A DNA stretch of 44,783 nt from Streptomyces sp. SID4985 (lineage in GTDB: Bacteria; Actinomycetota; Actinomycetes; Streptomycetales; Streptomycetaceae). The stretch is from positions 1-44,783 of the forward strand of contig NZ_WWIR01000314.1 of NCBI RefSeq assembly GCF_009863025.1, written 5' to 3'. Numbering within the stretch: the first letter of the stretch is position 1; every line of letters starts with the position of its first letter. Positions 23,717 to 32,005 of the stretch are shown here, one piece after another. Below the pieces are notes generated by a model. It saw only the letters and a list, made by a program, of their open reading frames with translations, was not told the origin of the DNA and did no database searches. The translations under genes were made by a program, and so were the position numbers.

Positions 23717-25252
23717 ATGGATCGCGTGGACCTCCAGCCTCACACCGACGACGTCGGCCGGCGCGCCGACGCCTATGCGGCGGCGCCCCTGCTCAACTGC
23801 CTGCTCCGCGAGGTCGCCACGCCGCTCCCGGACCCCGACGAGTGGCCCGTCCACCGGCTGCCCGGCACCGGACGGCTGCTGCGCGTGCGCCCCGGCCGCC
23901 GCCCGGCCTGCCCCGAGGTGCGCACCGGAGACCAGTGGCAGCGCGTCGGCCACACCGAACTGGTCAAACTCGTCGCGGAGGAACTGCGTCGGCACACCGG
24001 ACTGACCGGCGGCGACCTGCCCGCCGAGATGATCGACAGCCGGGACACGGTCGCCGCGCTGCTCACCGCCCGCGCCCGCACCGTCGCGCCCGAGGACCCG
24101 TATCTGCGCTCCGAGCAGTCGCTGATCACCGGCCACCCCCACCACCCCGCCCCCAAGGCGCGCGGCGGCGGTCCGGCCGCCGCCTGGCTGCGCTACGCCC
24201 CCGAGGCCCATGGCCGCTTCCCACTGACCCTGCTCGGCGTCCGCGAGGACCAGGTGGCCGAGGAGGGCGACACCGGCGCCCTGGACGCCCTCGGCACCGC
24301 CCCGCCCGGCTACCGGCTGCTGCCCGCCCACCCCTGGCAGCTCGACCTCCTCGCCCGCGAACTGACCCCCGCCTTCGAGGACGGGCGCCTGGTCCGGCTC
24401 GGCGAGACGCCCTTCGTGGTGTGGCCGACGGCCGCCGTCCGCACGGTGTACGAGCCCGAGCGCGATCTGTTCCTGAAGTTCAGCCTCGACGTCCGCATCA
24501 CCAACGACATCCGCCGCCTGTGGCGCCACGACCTGGCCAGACTCCGCCGCACCGACGAGGCGGCCACCGGCGCCTTCGCGACCATGGACGGCCCCGCAGC
24601 CTGGCTGAGCGACCGCGGCTACCGCACCGCCGCCTTCGCCTTCGAGGAACTGGCCGTCCTCGTCCGCGACGGCCTGCGCGACCATGTGCTGCCCGGCGCC
24701 ACCCCGCTGCTCGCCGCCGGGCTCGCCGAGGGCTTCGACGGCGACCCGCTGGCTTCCACGCCCGACCCCGGCGCCTGGTGGACGGCCTACCTCCGCGCGG
24801 TCGTCCCGCCCGCGCTCACCGCCTTCGACACCCACGGCGTCGTCCTGGAGGCCCACCTCCAGAACACCCTGGTCGCCGTGGACGCCGCCGGTACACCCGT
24901 CCAGGCGCTGTTCCGCGACGCCGAGGGGGCGAAGCTCCTGCCGGAGGTCTCCCGCGCGGCGGGCTGGGAGCGGCTGGTGTACTGCCTGGTCGTCAACAAC
25001 CTCACCGAGATCGCCGCCGCCCTCGCCGAACGCCACCCCGGCTTCGACCCCTGGCCCGCCGTCCGCCGCGAACTGGCCCGCCACGCCCTGCCGGAGATCC
25101 CGGCCCTGCTGACGGCGCCCAGCCTGCCGGGCAAGACCAACCTGCTGCTGCGCTGGACCGGGGCGGACGGCGCCGACGCCCGCTATCTGCCGCTGCCCAA
25201 CCCGCTGGCCGACGGACACCCGCCACTGGCCGACGGGCACACCGACGCTTGA
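23717..25252 (+). CDS. IucA/IucC-family NIS siderophore synthetase (B)
   Basis: 511 aa. Second NIS synthetase. Motifs: LITGHPHHPAPKARGG (~135), LLPAHPWQLDLL (~202), LKFSLDVRITNDIRRL (~255, the K-x7-T/N-x2-R active-site segment), LEAHLQNTLV (~375) and LFRDAEGAKLLP (~395). ATG 23717 is preferred: the frame opens at TTG 23462, but those 85 residues are Arg-rich without family similarity. Its divergence from synthetase A suggests two successive condensations on one scaffold, or two substrate halves. The C-terminus carries a small repeat (LADGHPPLADGH). Confidence 0.9.
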   Translation: MDRVDLQPHTDDVGRRADAYAAAPLLNCLLREVATPLPDPDEWPVHRLPGTGRLLRVRPGRRPACPEVRTGDQWQRVGHTELVKLVAEELRRHTGLTGGDLPAEMIDSRDTVAALLTARARTVAPEDPYLRSEQSLITGHPHHPAPKARGGGPAAAWLRYAPEAHGRFPLTLLGVREDQVAEEGDTGALDALGTAPPGYRLLPAHPWQLDLLARELTPAFEDGRLVRLGETPFVVWPTAAVRTVYEPERDLFLKFSLDVRITNDIRRLWRHDLARLRRTDEAATGAFATMDGPAAWLSDRGYRTAAFAFEELAVLVRDGLRDHVLPGATPLLAAGLAEGFDGDPLASTPDPGAWWTAYLRAVVPPALTAFDTHGVVLEAHLQNTLVAVDAAGTPVQALFRDAEGAKLLPEVSRAAGWERLVYCLVVNNLTEIAAALAERHPGFDPWPAVRRELARHALPEIPALLTAPSLPGKTNLLLRWTGADGADARYLPLPNPLADGHPPLADGHTDA

Positions 25253-25254
25253 TC

Positions 25255-25260
25255 TAGGCT
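25255..25260 (+). promoter_or_regulatory. -10 box of HipA-like gene, leaderless
   Basis: TAGGCT lies 7 nt before GTG 25268 and only 2 nt after the upstream stop. The geometry equals the other leaderless starts in this window; no clear -35. Confidence 0.4.
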
Positions 25261-25267
25261 TGCCGGT

Positions 25268-26182
25268 GTGCTGCGCGAGGTGACCGCCGTCCGATACGTG
25301 ACCCCGTTGCGGTCCGGAGGCTCCGTACCCGGAGTCGTCGAGGCCGACGACCTGGGGACCTATGTCACGAAGTTCACCGGCTCCGCCCAGGGACACAAGG
25401 CCCTGGTCGCCGAGGTGATCGTCGGGGAGCTGGCCCGCGCGCTCGGGCTGCGCTTCCCCGAACTGGTCCTGGTGCACTTCGACCCGGCCATCGCCGCCGA
25501 CGAACCGCACCAGGAGGTACGCGAGCTGCACGGCGCCAGCGCGGGCGTGAACCTCGGCATGGACTACCTCTCCGGCGCCGTCGACCTCACCCCCGAGCTG
25601 GCCCGCGACTTCCCCGTGGACCCGCTGGAGGCGGGCCGGATCGTCTGGCTGGACGCGCTGACCGCCAACGTGGACCGCACCGTCCACAGCTCCAACCTGA
25701 TGCTCTGGCCCACCCGCGGTACCGTGCCCCCGCGCCTGTGGCTCATCGACCACGGTGCCGCCCTCGTCTTCCACCACCGCTGGGACACCACCGCGCCCGG
25801 CAAGAAGTACGACTTCCGCCACCACGCCCTCGGCTCCTACGGCCCCGACGTACGGGCCGCCGACGCCGAACTGGCCCCGCTGGTGACCGAGGAACTGCTG
25901 CGCCGCGTCGTCGCCGAGGTGCCCGACGCCTGGCTCGCCGAGGACGCGGGCTTCGCGACCCCGGACGACGTGCGCGCCGCCTACGTCGACTACCTCCTCG
26001 ACCGCGTCCGGCTGTCCGAGCAGTGGCTGCCCACCGACTTCCCCAGCCGCGAGGAGATCGCGGCCGAGGACGCCGCGCGCGCGGCACGTACCCAGCGGGG
26101 CCGTCCGGACTGGCTGAAGGCGGTTCCCGATCTGCACGGCAAACCGGCGGCGAAACAGGACTGGTCGGTGCATCTCCAATGA
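25268..26182 (+). CDS. HipA-like kinase family protein
   Basis: 304 aa, GTG start after a TAGGCT box. It resembles the short HipA-like family lacking the N-terminal HipA subdomain. TYVTKFTGSAQGHKALVAEVIVGELAR near residues 36-60 carries a likely ATP-binding Lys. LDALTANVDRTVHSSNLML near 130 matches the HipA catalytic loop (N-D-R-H-x-x-N), and LWLIDHGAALVF near 157 supplies the metal-binding Asp. True HipA pairs with HipB; no HipB-like HTH gene is adjacent, so a toxin-antitoxin role is doubtful. It is followed by a SelT/W/H-like gene. Confidence 0.82.
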   Translation: MLREVTAVRYVTPLRSGGSVPGVVEADDLGTYVTKFTGSAQGHKALVAEVIVGELARALGLRFPELVLVHFDPAIAADEPHQEVRELHGASAGVNLGMDYLSGAVDLTPELARDFPVDPLEAGRIVWLDALTANVDRTVHSSNLMLWPTRGTVPPRLWLIDHGAALVFHHRWDTTAPGKKYDFRHHALGSYGPDVRAADAELAPLVTEELLRRVVAEVPDAWLAEDAGFATPDDVRAAYVDYLLDRVRLSEQWLPTDFPSREEIAAEDAARAARTQRGRPDWLKAVPDLHGKPAAKQDWSVHLQ

Positions 26183-26190
26183 CCGGTTTG

Positions 26191-26237
26191 TCCGCAGCGA
26201 TCAGCGCGTCCGCAGTGATCGGCGCATCTGCGATGAG
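26191..26237. repeat. 18-bp tandem repeat before the SelT/W/H-like gene
   Basis: Two full units, 26191-26208 and 26209-26226 (TCCGCAGYGATCRGCGCR), and a partial third to 26237 that merges with the ribosome-binding GAGGGGG. The first two differ at three positions. Confidence 0.6.
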
Positions 26238-26246
26238 GGGGCCACG

Positions 26247-26555
26247 ATGAGCCGTGTCGTGATCGAGTACTGCACCCAGTGCCGCTGGCTGCCCCGCGCG
26301 GCCTGGCTGGCGCAGGAACTGCTCACCACCTTCGAGAGCGAGCTGACCGAGCTGGCCCTCAAGCCCGGCACCGGCGGCGTCTTCGTCGTCCGGGTCGACG
26401 ACGAGGTGGTCTGGGACCGCCGCGAGCAGGGCTTCCCCGAGCCCACGGCGGTCAAGCGGCTGGTCCGCGACCGGGTGGCCCCGGGCCGCTCCCTCGGCCA
26501 CTCGGACGGTCCCTCGGACAAGGGAGGCGACCCGGCCCCCGGGGTCAGCCCCTGA
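26247..26555 (+). CDS. SelT/SelW/SelH (Rdx) family protein, cysteine form
   Basis: 102 aa. Thioredoxin-like fold protein of the Rdx family with the redox motif CTQC (IEYCTQC-RWLPRAAWLAQELL) at residues 9-12; cysteine replaces the selenocysteine of animal members. GGVFVVRVDDEVVWDRREQGFPEP is the conserved second half. Likely a cytosolic redox or metal-handling protein with unknown partner. The last ~20 residues are a Ser/Gly/Pro tail. GAGGGGG precedes the start. Ends inside a 13-bp tandem repeat shared with the convergent malate synthase gene. Confidence 0.88.
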   Translation: MSRVVIEYCTQCRWLPRAAWLAQELLTTFESELTELALKPGTGGVFVVRVDDEVVWDRREQGFPEPTAVKRLVRDRVAPGRSLGHSDGPSDKGGDPAPGVSP

Positions 26556-26581
26556 GGCCAGCCTCTGGGGTCAGCCTCTGA
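26543..26581. repeat. 13-bp tandem repeat spanning both stop codons of convergent genes
   Basis: Three units GGTCAGCCCCTGA, GGCCAGCCTCTGG and GGTCAGCCTCTGA. The TGA of the SelT/W/H gene (26553-26555) is in the first unit, and the stop of malate synthase (26571-26573, read on the minus strand) in the third. Confidence 0.65.
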
Positions 26582-28196
26582 GGTGCCGGTAGGCGGGCAG
26601 CGTCAGGAAGTCCGCGTACTCCGCGTCCAGGGCCACCTGGAGGAAGAGGTCGTGCGCCTCCTGCCAGCGGCCCGCGGCGAACGCGTCCTCGCCCAACTCA
26701 TCCCGGATGGCGCCGAGTTCATCGGAGGCGATGGAGCGGACCAGCTCGGGCACGGCCCGCTCGCCGTTCTCGAACTCCACGCCCGCGTTGATCCACTGCC
26801 AGATCTGCGAGCGCGAGATCTCCGCCGTGGCCGCGTCCTCCATCAGGTTGAAGATGGCCACCGCGCCCAGACCGCGCAGCCACGCCTCGATGTAACGGAC
26901 GCCCACCTGAACGGCGTTGACGAGGCCGCCGTACGTCGGCCGCGCCTCCAGCGTGCCGACCGCGAGCAGGTCGCCCGCCGTCACCCGGACGTCCTCGCGC
27001 AGCCGGTCCTTCTGGTGCGGGCGGTCACCGAGCACCTTGTCGAAGGACTCCAGGGCGATCGGCACCAGGTCCGGATGCGCCACCCAGGAGCCGTCGAAAC
27101 CGTCCCCCGCCTCACGGTCCTTGTCCGCGCGCACCTTCTCGAAGGCGACCCGGTTGACCTCCGCGTCCTTGCGGGACGGGATGAACGCCGCCATCCCGCC
27201 GATCGCGTGCGCGCCCCGCTTGTGGCAGGTGCGGACGAGGAGTTCGGTGTACGCCCGCATGAACGGCGCGGTCATCGTGACCGCGTTGCGGTCCGGCAGC
27301 ACGAACTCCGGTCCCGCGTCACGGAAGTTCTTGATGAGGGAGAAGAGATAGTCCCAGCGGCCCGCGTTCAACCCCGAGGCGTGCTCGCGGAGTTCGTAGA
27401 GGATCTCCTCCATCTCGAACGCCGCCGTGATCGTCTCGATCAGCACGGTGGCCCGTACGGTGCCGCGCGGGACGCCGAGATACTCCTGTGCGAACACGAA
27501 CACGTCGTTCCACAGCCGGGCTTCGAGGTGCGACTCGGTCTTCGGCAGGTAGAAGTACGGCCCCTTGCCGAGCTCCAGCAGCCGCCGTGTGTTGTGGAAG
27601 AAGTACAGCCCGAAGTCCACGAGGGCGCCGGGCAGCGGAGTGCCGTCGGCGCCGACGAGATGCCGCTCGTCCAGATGCCAGCCGCGCGGCCGCATGACGA
27701 CGGTCGCCAACTCCTCGTCCGGGCGCAGCGCGTACGACTTCCCGGTGCGCTCGTCCGTGAAGTCGACCTGGCGCGCGTAGGCGTCCCTCAGGTTGAGCTG
27801 CCCGAGGACCACGTTCTCCCAGGTGGGCGCCGAGGCGTCCTCGAAGTCGGCCAGCCAGATCCGGGCGCCCGAGTTCAGCGCGTTCACCGTCATCCGGCGG
27901 TCGGTGGGGCCGGTGATCTCCACCCGCCGGTCCTCCAGCGCGGGCGGCGCCGGGGCGACCCGCCAGTCCTCGTCCGCGCGCACGTCCGCCGTCTCCGGCA
28001 GAAAGTCCAGCGTGCCCGTCCGCGCGATCTCGTCCCGCCGCCCGGCCCTCCGCGCCAGCAGCTCGTCCCGCCGGAGAGTGAAACGCCGGTGCAACTCCCC
28101 GAGAAACGCCAGCGCCTCCCCGGTCAGCACCTCCTCCTGCCGGGGCAGCGACGGAGCATCCACGACCGTGGGCGGGGACGACGCGGGTGCGGACAT
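26571..28196 (-). CDS. aceB: Malate synthase (A-type)
   Basis: 541 aa, the normal size of isoform A. Condenses glyoxylate with acetyl-CoA to malate in the cytosol. MTVNALNSGARIWLADFEDASAPTWENV (~95-122), MRPRGWHLDERHL (~165), DFGLYFFHNTRRLL, IETITAAFEMEEILYELREH (~255) and the C-terminal catalytic region GVEFENGE are conserved. GAGGAAG lies 9 nt before ATG 28196. No isocitrate lyase is nearby; the neighbouring allantoinase and allantoicase genes make glyoxylate from ureidoglycolate a likely source. I do not find the TTCAACA operator upstream of this gene. Confidence 0.96.
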   Translation of the reverse strand: MSAPASSPPTVVDAPSLPRQEEVLTGEALAFLGELHRRFTLRRDELLARRAGRRDEIARTGTLDFLPETADVRADEDWRVAPAPPALEDRRVEITGPTDRRMTVNALNSGARIWLADFEDASAPTWENVVLGQLNLRDAYARQVDFTDERTGKSYALRPDEELATVVMRPRGWHLDERHLVGADGTPLPGALVDFGLYFFHNTRRLLELGKGPYFYLPKTESHLEARLWNDVFVFAQEYLGVPRGTVRATVLIETITAAFEMEEILYELREHASGLNAGRWDYLFSLIKNFRDAGPEFVLPDRNAVTMTAPFMRAYTELLVRTCHKRGAHAIGGMAAFIPSRKDAEVNRVAFEKVRADKDREAGDGFDGSWVAHPDLVPIALESFDKVLGDRPHQKDRLREDVRVTAGDLLAVGTLEARPTYGGLVNAVQVGVRYIEAWLRGLGAVAIFNLMEDAATAEISRSQIWQWINAGVEFENGERAVPELVRSIASDELGAIRDELGEDAFAAGRWQEAHDLFLQVALDAEYADFLTLPAYRHLRG

Positions 28197-28312
28197 GAGC
28201 GGTCACTTCCTCAACTCACGGACGGTCGCTTCTGAGATGCGGATCGTAGGTTTTTCCCGGGGGAACCTCAACGGGTGGGGGATCTTCGGCGGGGCGTGAG
28301 ATCGTCGTGACC

Positions 28313-28690
28313 ATGATCGAGTCCTGGGTGATCGCCGACGACGGCACCGCTCCGGTGGCGGCCGAGACGGTTCGGGAGGCTCTCCGGGCGCGGATCGGCC
28401 GTGGACGCCTTGAGACGTGGCTGGTCGGTTCGTCCGGCCGGTCCTTGGCGGTGCTGACGAACACCGAGCGGGCCATGGTCATGCTGCTCGCGGAGGAGGG
28501 CGACCCCGGCGAGCACGCCGTGGACCCGGAAGCCCGGGGGTCGAGTGCGGGGTTCGTGTCGGCCAACGGGCAGCACGACGCGTACTCGAACGCGGACACC
28601 GTGCCCCTCGGGGAGGCGTTGCGCATCGTGGAGCACATCGTCCGCGCCGGGACGTGGCCCCCGGGCGCGCACCCGGTCTCCGATCGCTGA
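28313..28690 (+). CDS. Imm1-family immunity-like protein
   Basis: 125 aa from ATG 28313 (GTG 28307 also possible). The C-terminal half, GFVSANGQHDAYSNADTVPLGEALRIVEHIVRAGTWP, fits the Imm1 pattern of polymorphic-toxin immunity proteins, in which a beta hairpin is followed by a helix and a G-x-W/x-P end. The N-terminal half has a strand-rich LAVLTNTERAMVMLLAEEGDPGEHA segment. No toxin gene or secretion-linked N-terminus is adjacent, so it would be an orphan immunity gene. Imm1-like proteins are also widespread without toxins in Streptomyces. Confidence 0.72.
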   Translation: MIESWVIADDGTAPVAAETVREALRARIGRGRLETWLVGSSGRSLAVLTNTERAMVMLLAEEGDPGEHAVDPEARGSSAGFVSANGQHDAYSNADTVPLGEALRIVEHIVRAGTWPPGAHPVSDR

Positions 28691-28697
28691 TCGCCGA

Positions 28698-29309
28698 TCA
28701 CCGCAGCCGGTCCAAGTCCGCCTCGGTGTCGATGTCGTACGCCTCCGCCACGTCCCCGCACTCCACGAGCCGGATGTCCGCCGTGTGGTCCCGCAGATAG
28801 GCCCGCGCGCCCCGGTCGCCGGTGGCGGTCGCCGCGATGCCCGGCCAGTGCGCGGAGCCGAGGAGTACCGGGTGTCCTCGTACGCCGTCGTAGGCCGCCG
28901 ACGCGAGGGAGTGCTCGTCCTGGAACGCGGCCAGGACCCGCGCGGCCGCCACCGGGCCGATGCCCGGCTGGTCGACCAGGCTCACCAGGGCCGCACGCGC
29001 GCCCGTTCTCGCGAGGGAGCGGAGTCCGGCGCGGAGGGAGGAGCCCATGCCGTCGGGCCAGTCGGGGTTGTCGACGAGGACGCAGCCGTCGAGCCGGGCG
29101 CGCTCGCGGACCTCGGCCGCCTGTGCGCCGAGGACCACATGGACCGGCGTGCACCCGGCCGCGCGCAGTACCCCGGCCGCGTGCTCGACCAGGGGCCGCC
29201 CCCGGTACGGCAGCAGCGCCTTGGGACGGCCGCCGAGCCGGCTGCCCCCGCCGGCGGCGAGGAGCAGACCGGCGAGGTCGGCGTGGGAGGTCTGGGGGGT
29301 CCGGGTCAT
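28698..29309 (-). CDS. MobA/MocA-like nucleotidyltransferase
   Basis: 203 aa from ATG 29309. NTP-binding start LAGLLLAAGGGSRLGGRPKALLPYRG (consensus LAAGxGxRxGxxK) at residues ~12-37, VDNPDWPDGMGSSLRAGL near 83, LVSLVDQPGI near 108 and the C-terminal DIDTEADLDRL identify the molybdenum-cofactor cytidylyl/guanylyltransferase-like family. Such proteins mature the cofactor of xanthine dehydrogenase-type enzymes, which oxidise hypoxanthine and xanthine to urate. That fits the purine context, although no dehydrogenase genes lie in the window. Convergent with the Imm1-like gene (7-nt gap). Confidence 0.85.
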   Translation of the reverse strand: MTRTPQTSHADLAGLLLAAGGGSRLGGRPKALLPYRGRPLVEHAAGVLRAAGCTPVHVVLGAQAAEVRERARLDGCVLVDNPDWPDGMGSSLRAGLRSLARTGARAALVSLVDQPGIGPVAAARVLAAFQDEHSLASAAYDGVRGHPVLLGSAHWPGIAATATGDRGARAYLRDHTADIRLVECGDVAEAYDIDTEADLDRLR

Positions 29310-29613
29310 GCGTCCTGCATACCCGGCGTCCGGCATCCATGTCCCGTCCGGAGGATCGGATGTCCCCAGGAGTCACGGCCCACCCATCCTCCAAGTGATC
29401 ATTGTCACCGGGGCGTGTGCCGCCGACTCCTTGTAGCGTCGGCCCTCCGAAGTTGATCTTTGGGTGCTTCAGCCACAACGGGGTCGCTGGGGTGTGCGAC
29501 GAGTCCTGGCCCGCTGCTCGGCGGCGAATGCCCCGCCCCGCCAAGGCCACCCCCGCCACCCGGCCGACCGGTACCACCGCCCGGGTCCGGTCCGCCCACA
29601 CCGGGAGAAGTCC
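29310..29613. other. Intergenic region, divergent promoters; no gene seen
   Basis: 304 bases between the nucleotidyltransferase and the DMT transporter. Nothing coding is convincing in any frame; the frame running into the transporter is Arg/Pro-rich. TATGCA lies near the nucleotidyltransferase start. In S. coelicolor an IclR-type AllR gene is near this position in the allantoin locus; I find no helix-turn-helix coding sequence here. Confidence 0.45.
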
Positions 29614-30603
29614 ATGCCCACCACACCCGCCACCACCCCGGGCTCCCGCAGAGCCTGGCTGACCGACGGCCCCGTACTGCTGGTCGCCATCGTCTGGGGC
29701 TCCAGCTATCTGGCCACCAAGAACATCACGCGTGAAGACACCGTCATCACCCTGCTCCTGCTGCGCTTCCTCATCGCCGTCCCGCTCCTCGGCCTCGTGG
29801 CGCGACGCGCGATGCGGCGGCTGACGGTACGTGAGCTGGGCGGCGGAGGCGTCCTGGGGCTGATTCTCGCCGCCATCTTCCTGCTGGAGACCTACGGCGT
29901 CGTCCACACCTCGGCGACGAACGCCGGGCTGATCATCAGCCTCACCATGGTCTTCACCCCGCTCGCCGAAGCCGCCCTCAACCGCACCCCACCCAGCCGG
30001 TCCTTCCTGGCCGCGGCCGCGCTCTCCCTGCTCGGCGTCGCCCTGCTCACCCAGGGCACCGGCTTCACCGCGCCCTCCCTCGGCGACCTGCTCATGCTGC
30101 TGGCCGCCGTCGCCCGTACGGTCAACGTCCTGGTGATTCACCGACTCCCCGCCGTACGGGACACCGACGACGCGGCGCTCACCTTCGTCCAACTGTCCAC
30201 CGCCGTCGCCGTCTTCGCGCTCCTGTCCCCGATGAGCGGAACCGGCCCGTGGCAGCTGGCGACGTCCTTCACCGGTGCCCAGTGGGTCAACCTGCTCTAC
30301 CTGTCCGTCATGTGCACCCTGTTCGCCTTCTTCATCCAGCTCTGGGCCGTACGCCGAAGCTCCCCCTCCCGCGTCAGTCTCCTCCAGGGCACCGAACCCC
30401 TGTGGGCCGCAGTCATCGGCGTCGCCCTCGGCGGCGACCACCCCGGCGCCCTCGGCTACCTGGGTGCCGTCCTCGTGCTCGCCGGAACCACCTGGGGCCG
30501 CCGCGCGGCCGAACACCGCCCCGCGGCCGACGCGCGGTCGCCACACCCCCGCACCCTTGACGCCGCACCGCCCGCCATGAAGACTCCTTCAACAGAACGT
30601 TGA
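29614..30603 (+). CDS. DMT-superfamily (EamA) transporter
   Basis: 329 aa integral membrane protein with ~10 predicted helices in two EamA halves. The first starts GPVLLVAIVWGSSYLATKNITRED (~19-42), the second NLLYLSVMCTLFAFFIQLWAVRRSSPSRVSLLQGTEPLWAAVIGVALGG (~225-275). Drug/metabolite transporters export amino acids, purines or drugs; the substrate here is unknown. GGGAGAAG sits 4 nt before ATG 29614. The last ~30 residues are a Pro/Arg-rich cytoplasmic tail. Its stop codon lies within the operator of the next gene, so the two may be separately controlled. Confidence 0.88.
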   Translation: MPTTPATTPGSRRAWLTDGPVLLVAIVWGSSYLATKNITREDTVITLLLLRFLIAVPLLGLVARRAMRRLTVRELGGGGVLGLILAAIFLLETYGVVHTSATNAGLIISLTMVFTPLAEAALNRTPPSRSFLAAAALSLLGVALLTQGTGFTAPSLGDLLMLLAAVARTVNVLVIHRLPAVRDTDDAALTFVQLSTAVAVFALLSPMSGTGPWQLATSFTGAQWVNLLYLSVMCTLFAFFIQLWAVRRSSPSRVSLLQGTEPLWAAVIGVALGGDHPGALGYLGAVLVLAGTTWGRRAAEHRPAADARSPHPRTLDAAPPAMKTPSTER

Positions 30604-30604
30604 A
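30588..30604 (+). promoter_or_regulatory. Operator of the allantoinase-allantoicase genes
   Basis: TTCAAC-AGAAC-GTTGAA (30588-30604) is a perfect 6-bp inverted repeat, the partner of the site at 13054. It covers the TGA stop of the DMT gene (30601-30603) and ends 69 nt before the allantoinase start. Confidence 0.65.
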
Positions 30605-30673
30605 TTCCGTTACATGGGCGTAAATCCCGTTTCCGGAATGTGAACCGCCTGTCGACGGCCGAGAGGGGTCCGG

Positions 30674-32005
30674 GTGTCCGACGCCGAACTGGCGCTGCGT
30701 TCGACGCGCGTCGTCACGCCGGAGGGGGTGCGGGCCGCCACGGTCACCGTCGCCGCCGGGACCGTCACCGCGGTGCTGCCGCACGACGCGCCGCTCCCGG
30801 ACGCGACCCGGCTGGAGGAGCTGGGTGACCACGCGCTGCTGCCCGGCCTGGTCGACACCCATGTGCACGTCAATGATCCCGGCCGGGCGGAGTGGGAGGG
30901 CTTCCGCACCGCCACGCGCGCGGCGGCCGCCGGGGGCATCACCACCCTCGTGGACATGCCGCTCAACTCCCTGCCGCCGACAACGACTACGGCCCACCTG
31001 GACGTCAAAAGGGCCGCGGCGCACGGCCGTACGCACATCGACGTCGGCTTCTGGGGCGGCGCGCTGCCGGGCAACGTCAAGGACCTGCGCCCGCTGCACG
31101 AGGCGGGAGTCTTCGGGTTCAAGGCGTTCCTGTCGCCGTCCGGCGTGGACGAGTTCCCGCACCTGGAGCGGGAGCAACTGGCCCGCTCGCTCGCGGAGAT
31201 CGCCGGATTCGGTGGTCTGCTGATCGTGCACGCCGAGGACCCGACCCGGCTCGCCGACGCCCCCGCCGGGACGGCGTACGCGGGCTTCCTCGCCTCCCGG
31301 CCGCACGCGGCCGAGACCGAGGCCATCGCCCAACTCATCGAGCAGGCACGCCGCTTGGATGCACGGGTGCACGTACTCCACCTCTCCTCCGCCGCCGCGC
31401 TCCCGCTGATTGACGCCGCCAAGGCCGACGGCGTCCGCCTCACCGTGGAGACCTGCCCGCACTACCTCACCCTCACCGCCGAGGAAGTCCCGGACGGGGC
31501 AAGCGAGTTCAAGTGCTGCCCGCCCATCCGCGAGGCCGCCAACCAGGACCTGCTGTGGCAGGCGCTCGCCGACGGCACGATCGACTGCGTGGTGACCGAC
31601 CACTCGCCGTCCACCGCCGACCTCAAGACACCGGACTTCGCGACCGCCTGGGGTGGCATCTCCGGGCTCCAGTTGAGCCTTCCGGCGGTGTGGACGGAAG
31701 CGCGCCGCCGGGGCCACGGCCTCGCGGACGTGGTCCGCTGGATGTCCGCGCGCACCGCCGCCCTGGCGGGTCTCGACCGCAAGGGCGCCATCGCGCCCGG
31801 CCGCGACGCCGACTTCGCCGTCCTCGCCCCCGAGGAGACCTTCACCGTGGACCCGGCCCGGCTCCAGCACCGCAACCCGGTCACCGCGTACGCGGGCAGG
31901 ACGCTGCACGGCGTGGTGAAGTCGACCTGGCTGCGCGGCGAACGGGTGTACGCGAACGGTGAGTTCACCGAGCCGAGAGGCCGCCTCCTCACCCGCACTC
32001 GATGA
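30674..32005 (+). CDS. allB: Allantoinase
   Basis: 443 aa. Hydrolyses allantoin to allantoate. Amidohydrolase metal sites are all visible: [14 protein letters not shown] (HxH, ~57-70), the carbamylated Lys in [11 protein letters not shown] (~148), LLIVHAED (~183), HVLHLSS (~238) and the catalytic Asp in VVTDHSPST (~313). GTG 30674 is preceded by GAGAGGGG. Allantoicase follows after a tandem-repeat spacer. Regulated, by inference, through the operator at 30588, in step with the urate operon. Confidence 0.96.
   Translation: MSDAELALRSTRVVTPEGVRAATVTVAAGTVTAVLPHDAPLPDATRLEELGDHALLPGLVDTHVHVNDPGRAEWEGFRTATRAAAAGGITTLVDMPLNSLPPTTTTAHLDVKRAAAHGRTHIDVGFWGGALPGNVKDLRPLHEAGVFGFKAFLSPSGVDEFPHLEREQLARSLAEIAGFGGLLIVHAEDPTRLADAPAGTAYAGFLASRPHAAETEAIAQLIEQARRLDARVHVLHLSSAAALPLIDAAKADGVRLTVETCPHYLTLTAEEVPDGASEFKCCPPIREAANQDLLWQALADGTIDCVVTDHSPSTADLKTPDFATAWGGISGLQLSLPAVWTEARRRGHGLADVVRWMSARTAALAGLDRKGAIAPGRDADFAVLAPEETFTVDPARLQHRNPVTAYAGRTLHGVVKSTWLRGERVYANGEFTEPRGRLLTRTR

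Noticed and set aside
23381-26179. 932-codon minus-strand open frame opposite NIS synthetase B and the HipA-like gene
   Set aside because: Compositional shadow typical of high-GC DNA; plus-strand frames carry family motifs.
29310-29613. A hidden AllR/IclR gene between nucleotidyltransferase and DMT transporter
   Set aside because: The 304 bases are too short and no frame shows a helix-turn-helix.
28216-30546. 776-codon minus-strand open frame across three genes
   Set aside because: Spans genes on both strands, is low-complexity and has no recognisable motif.
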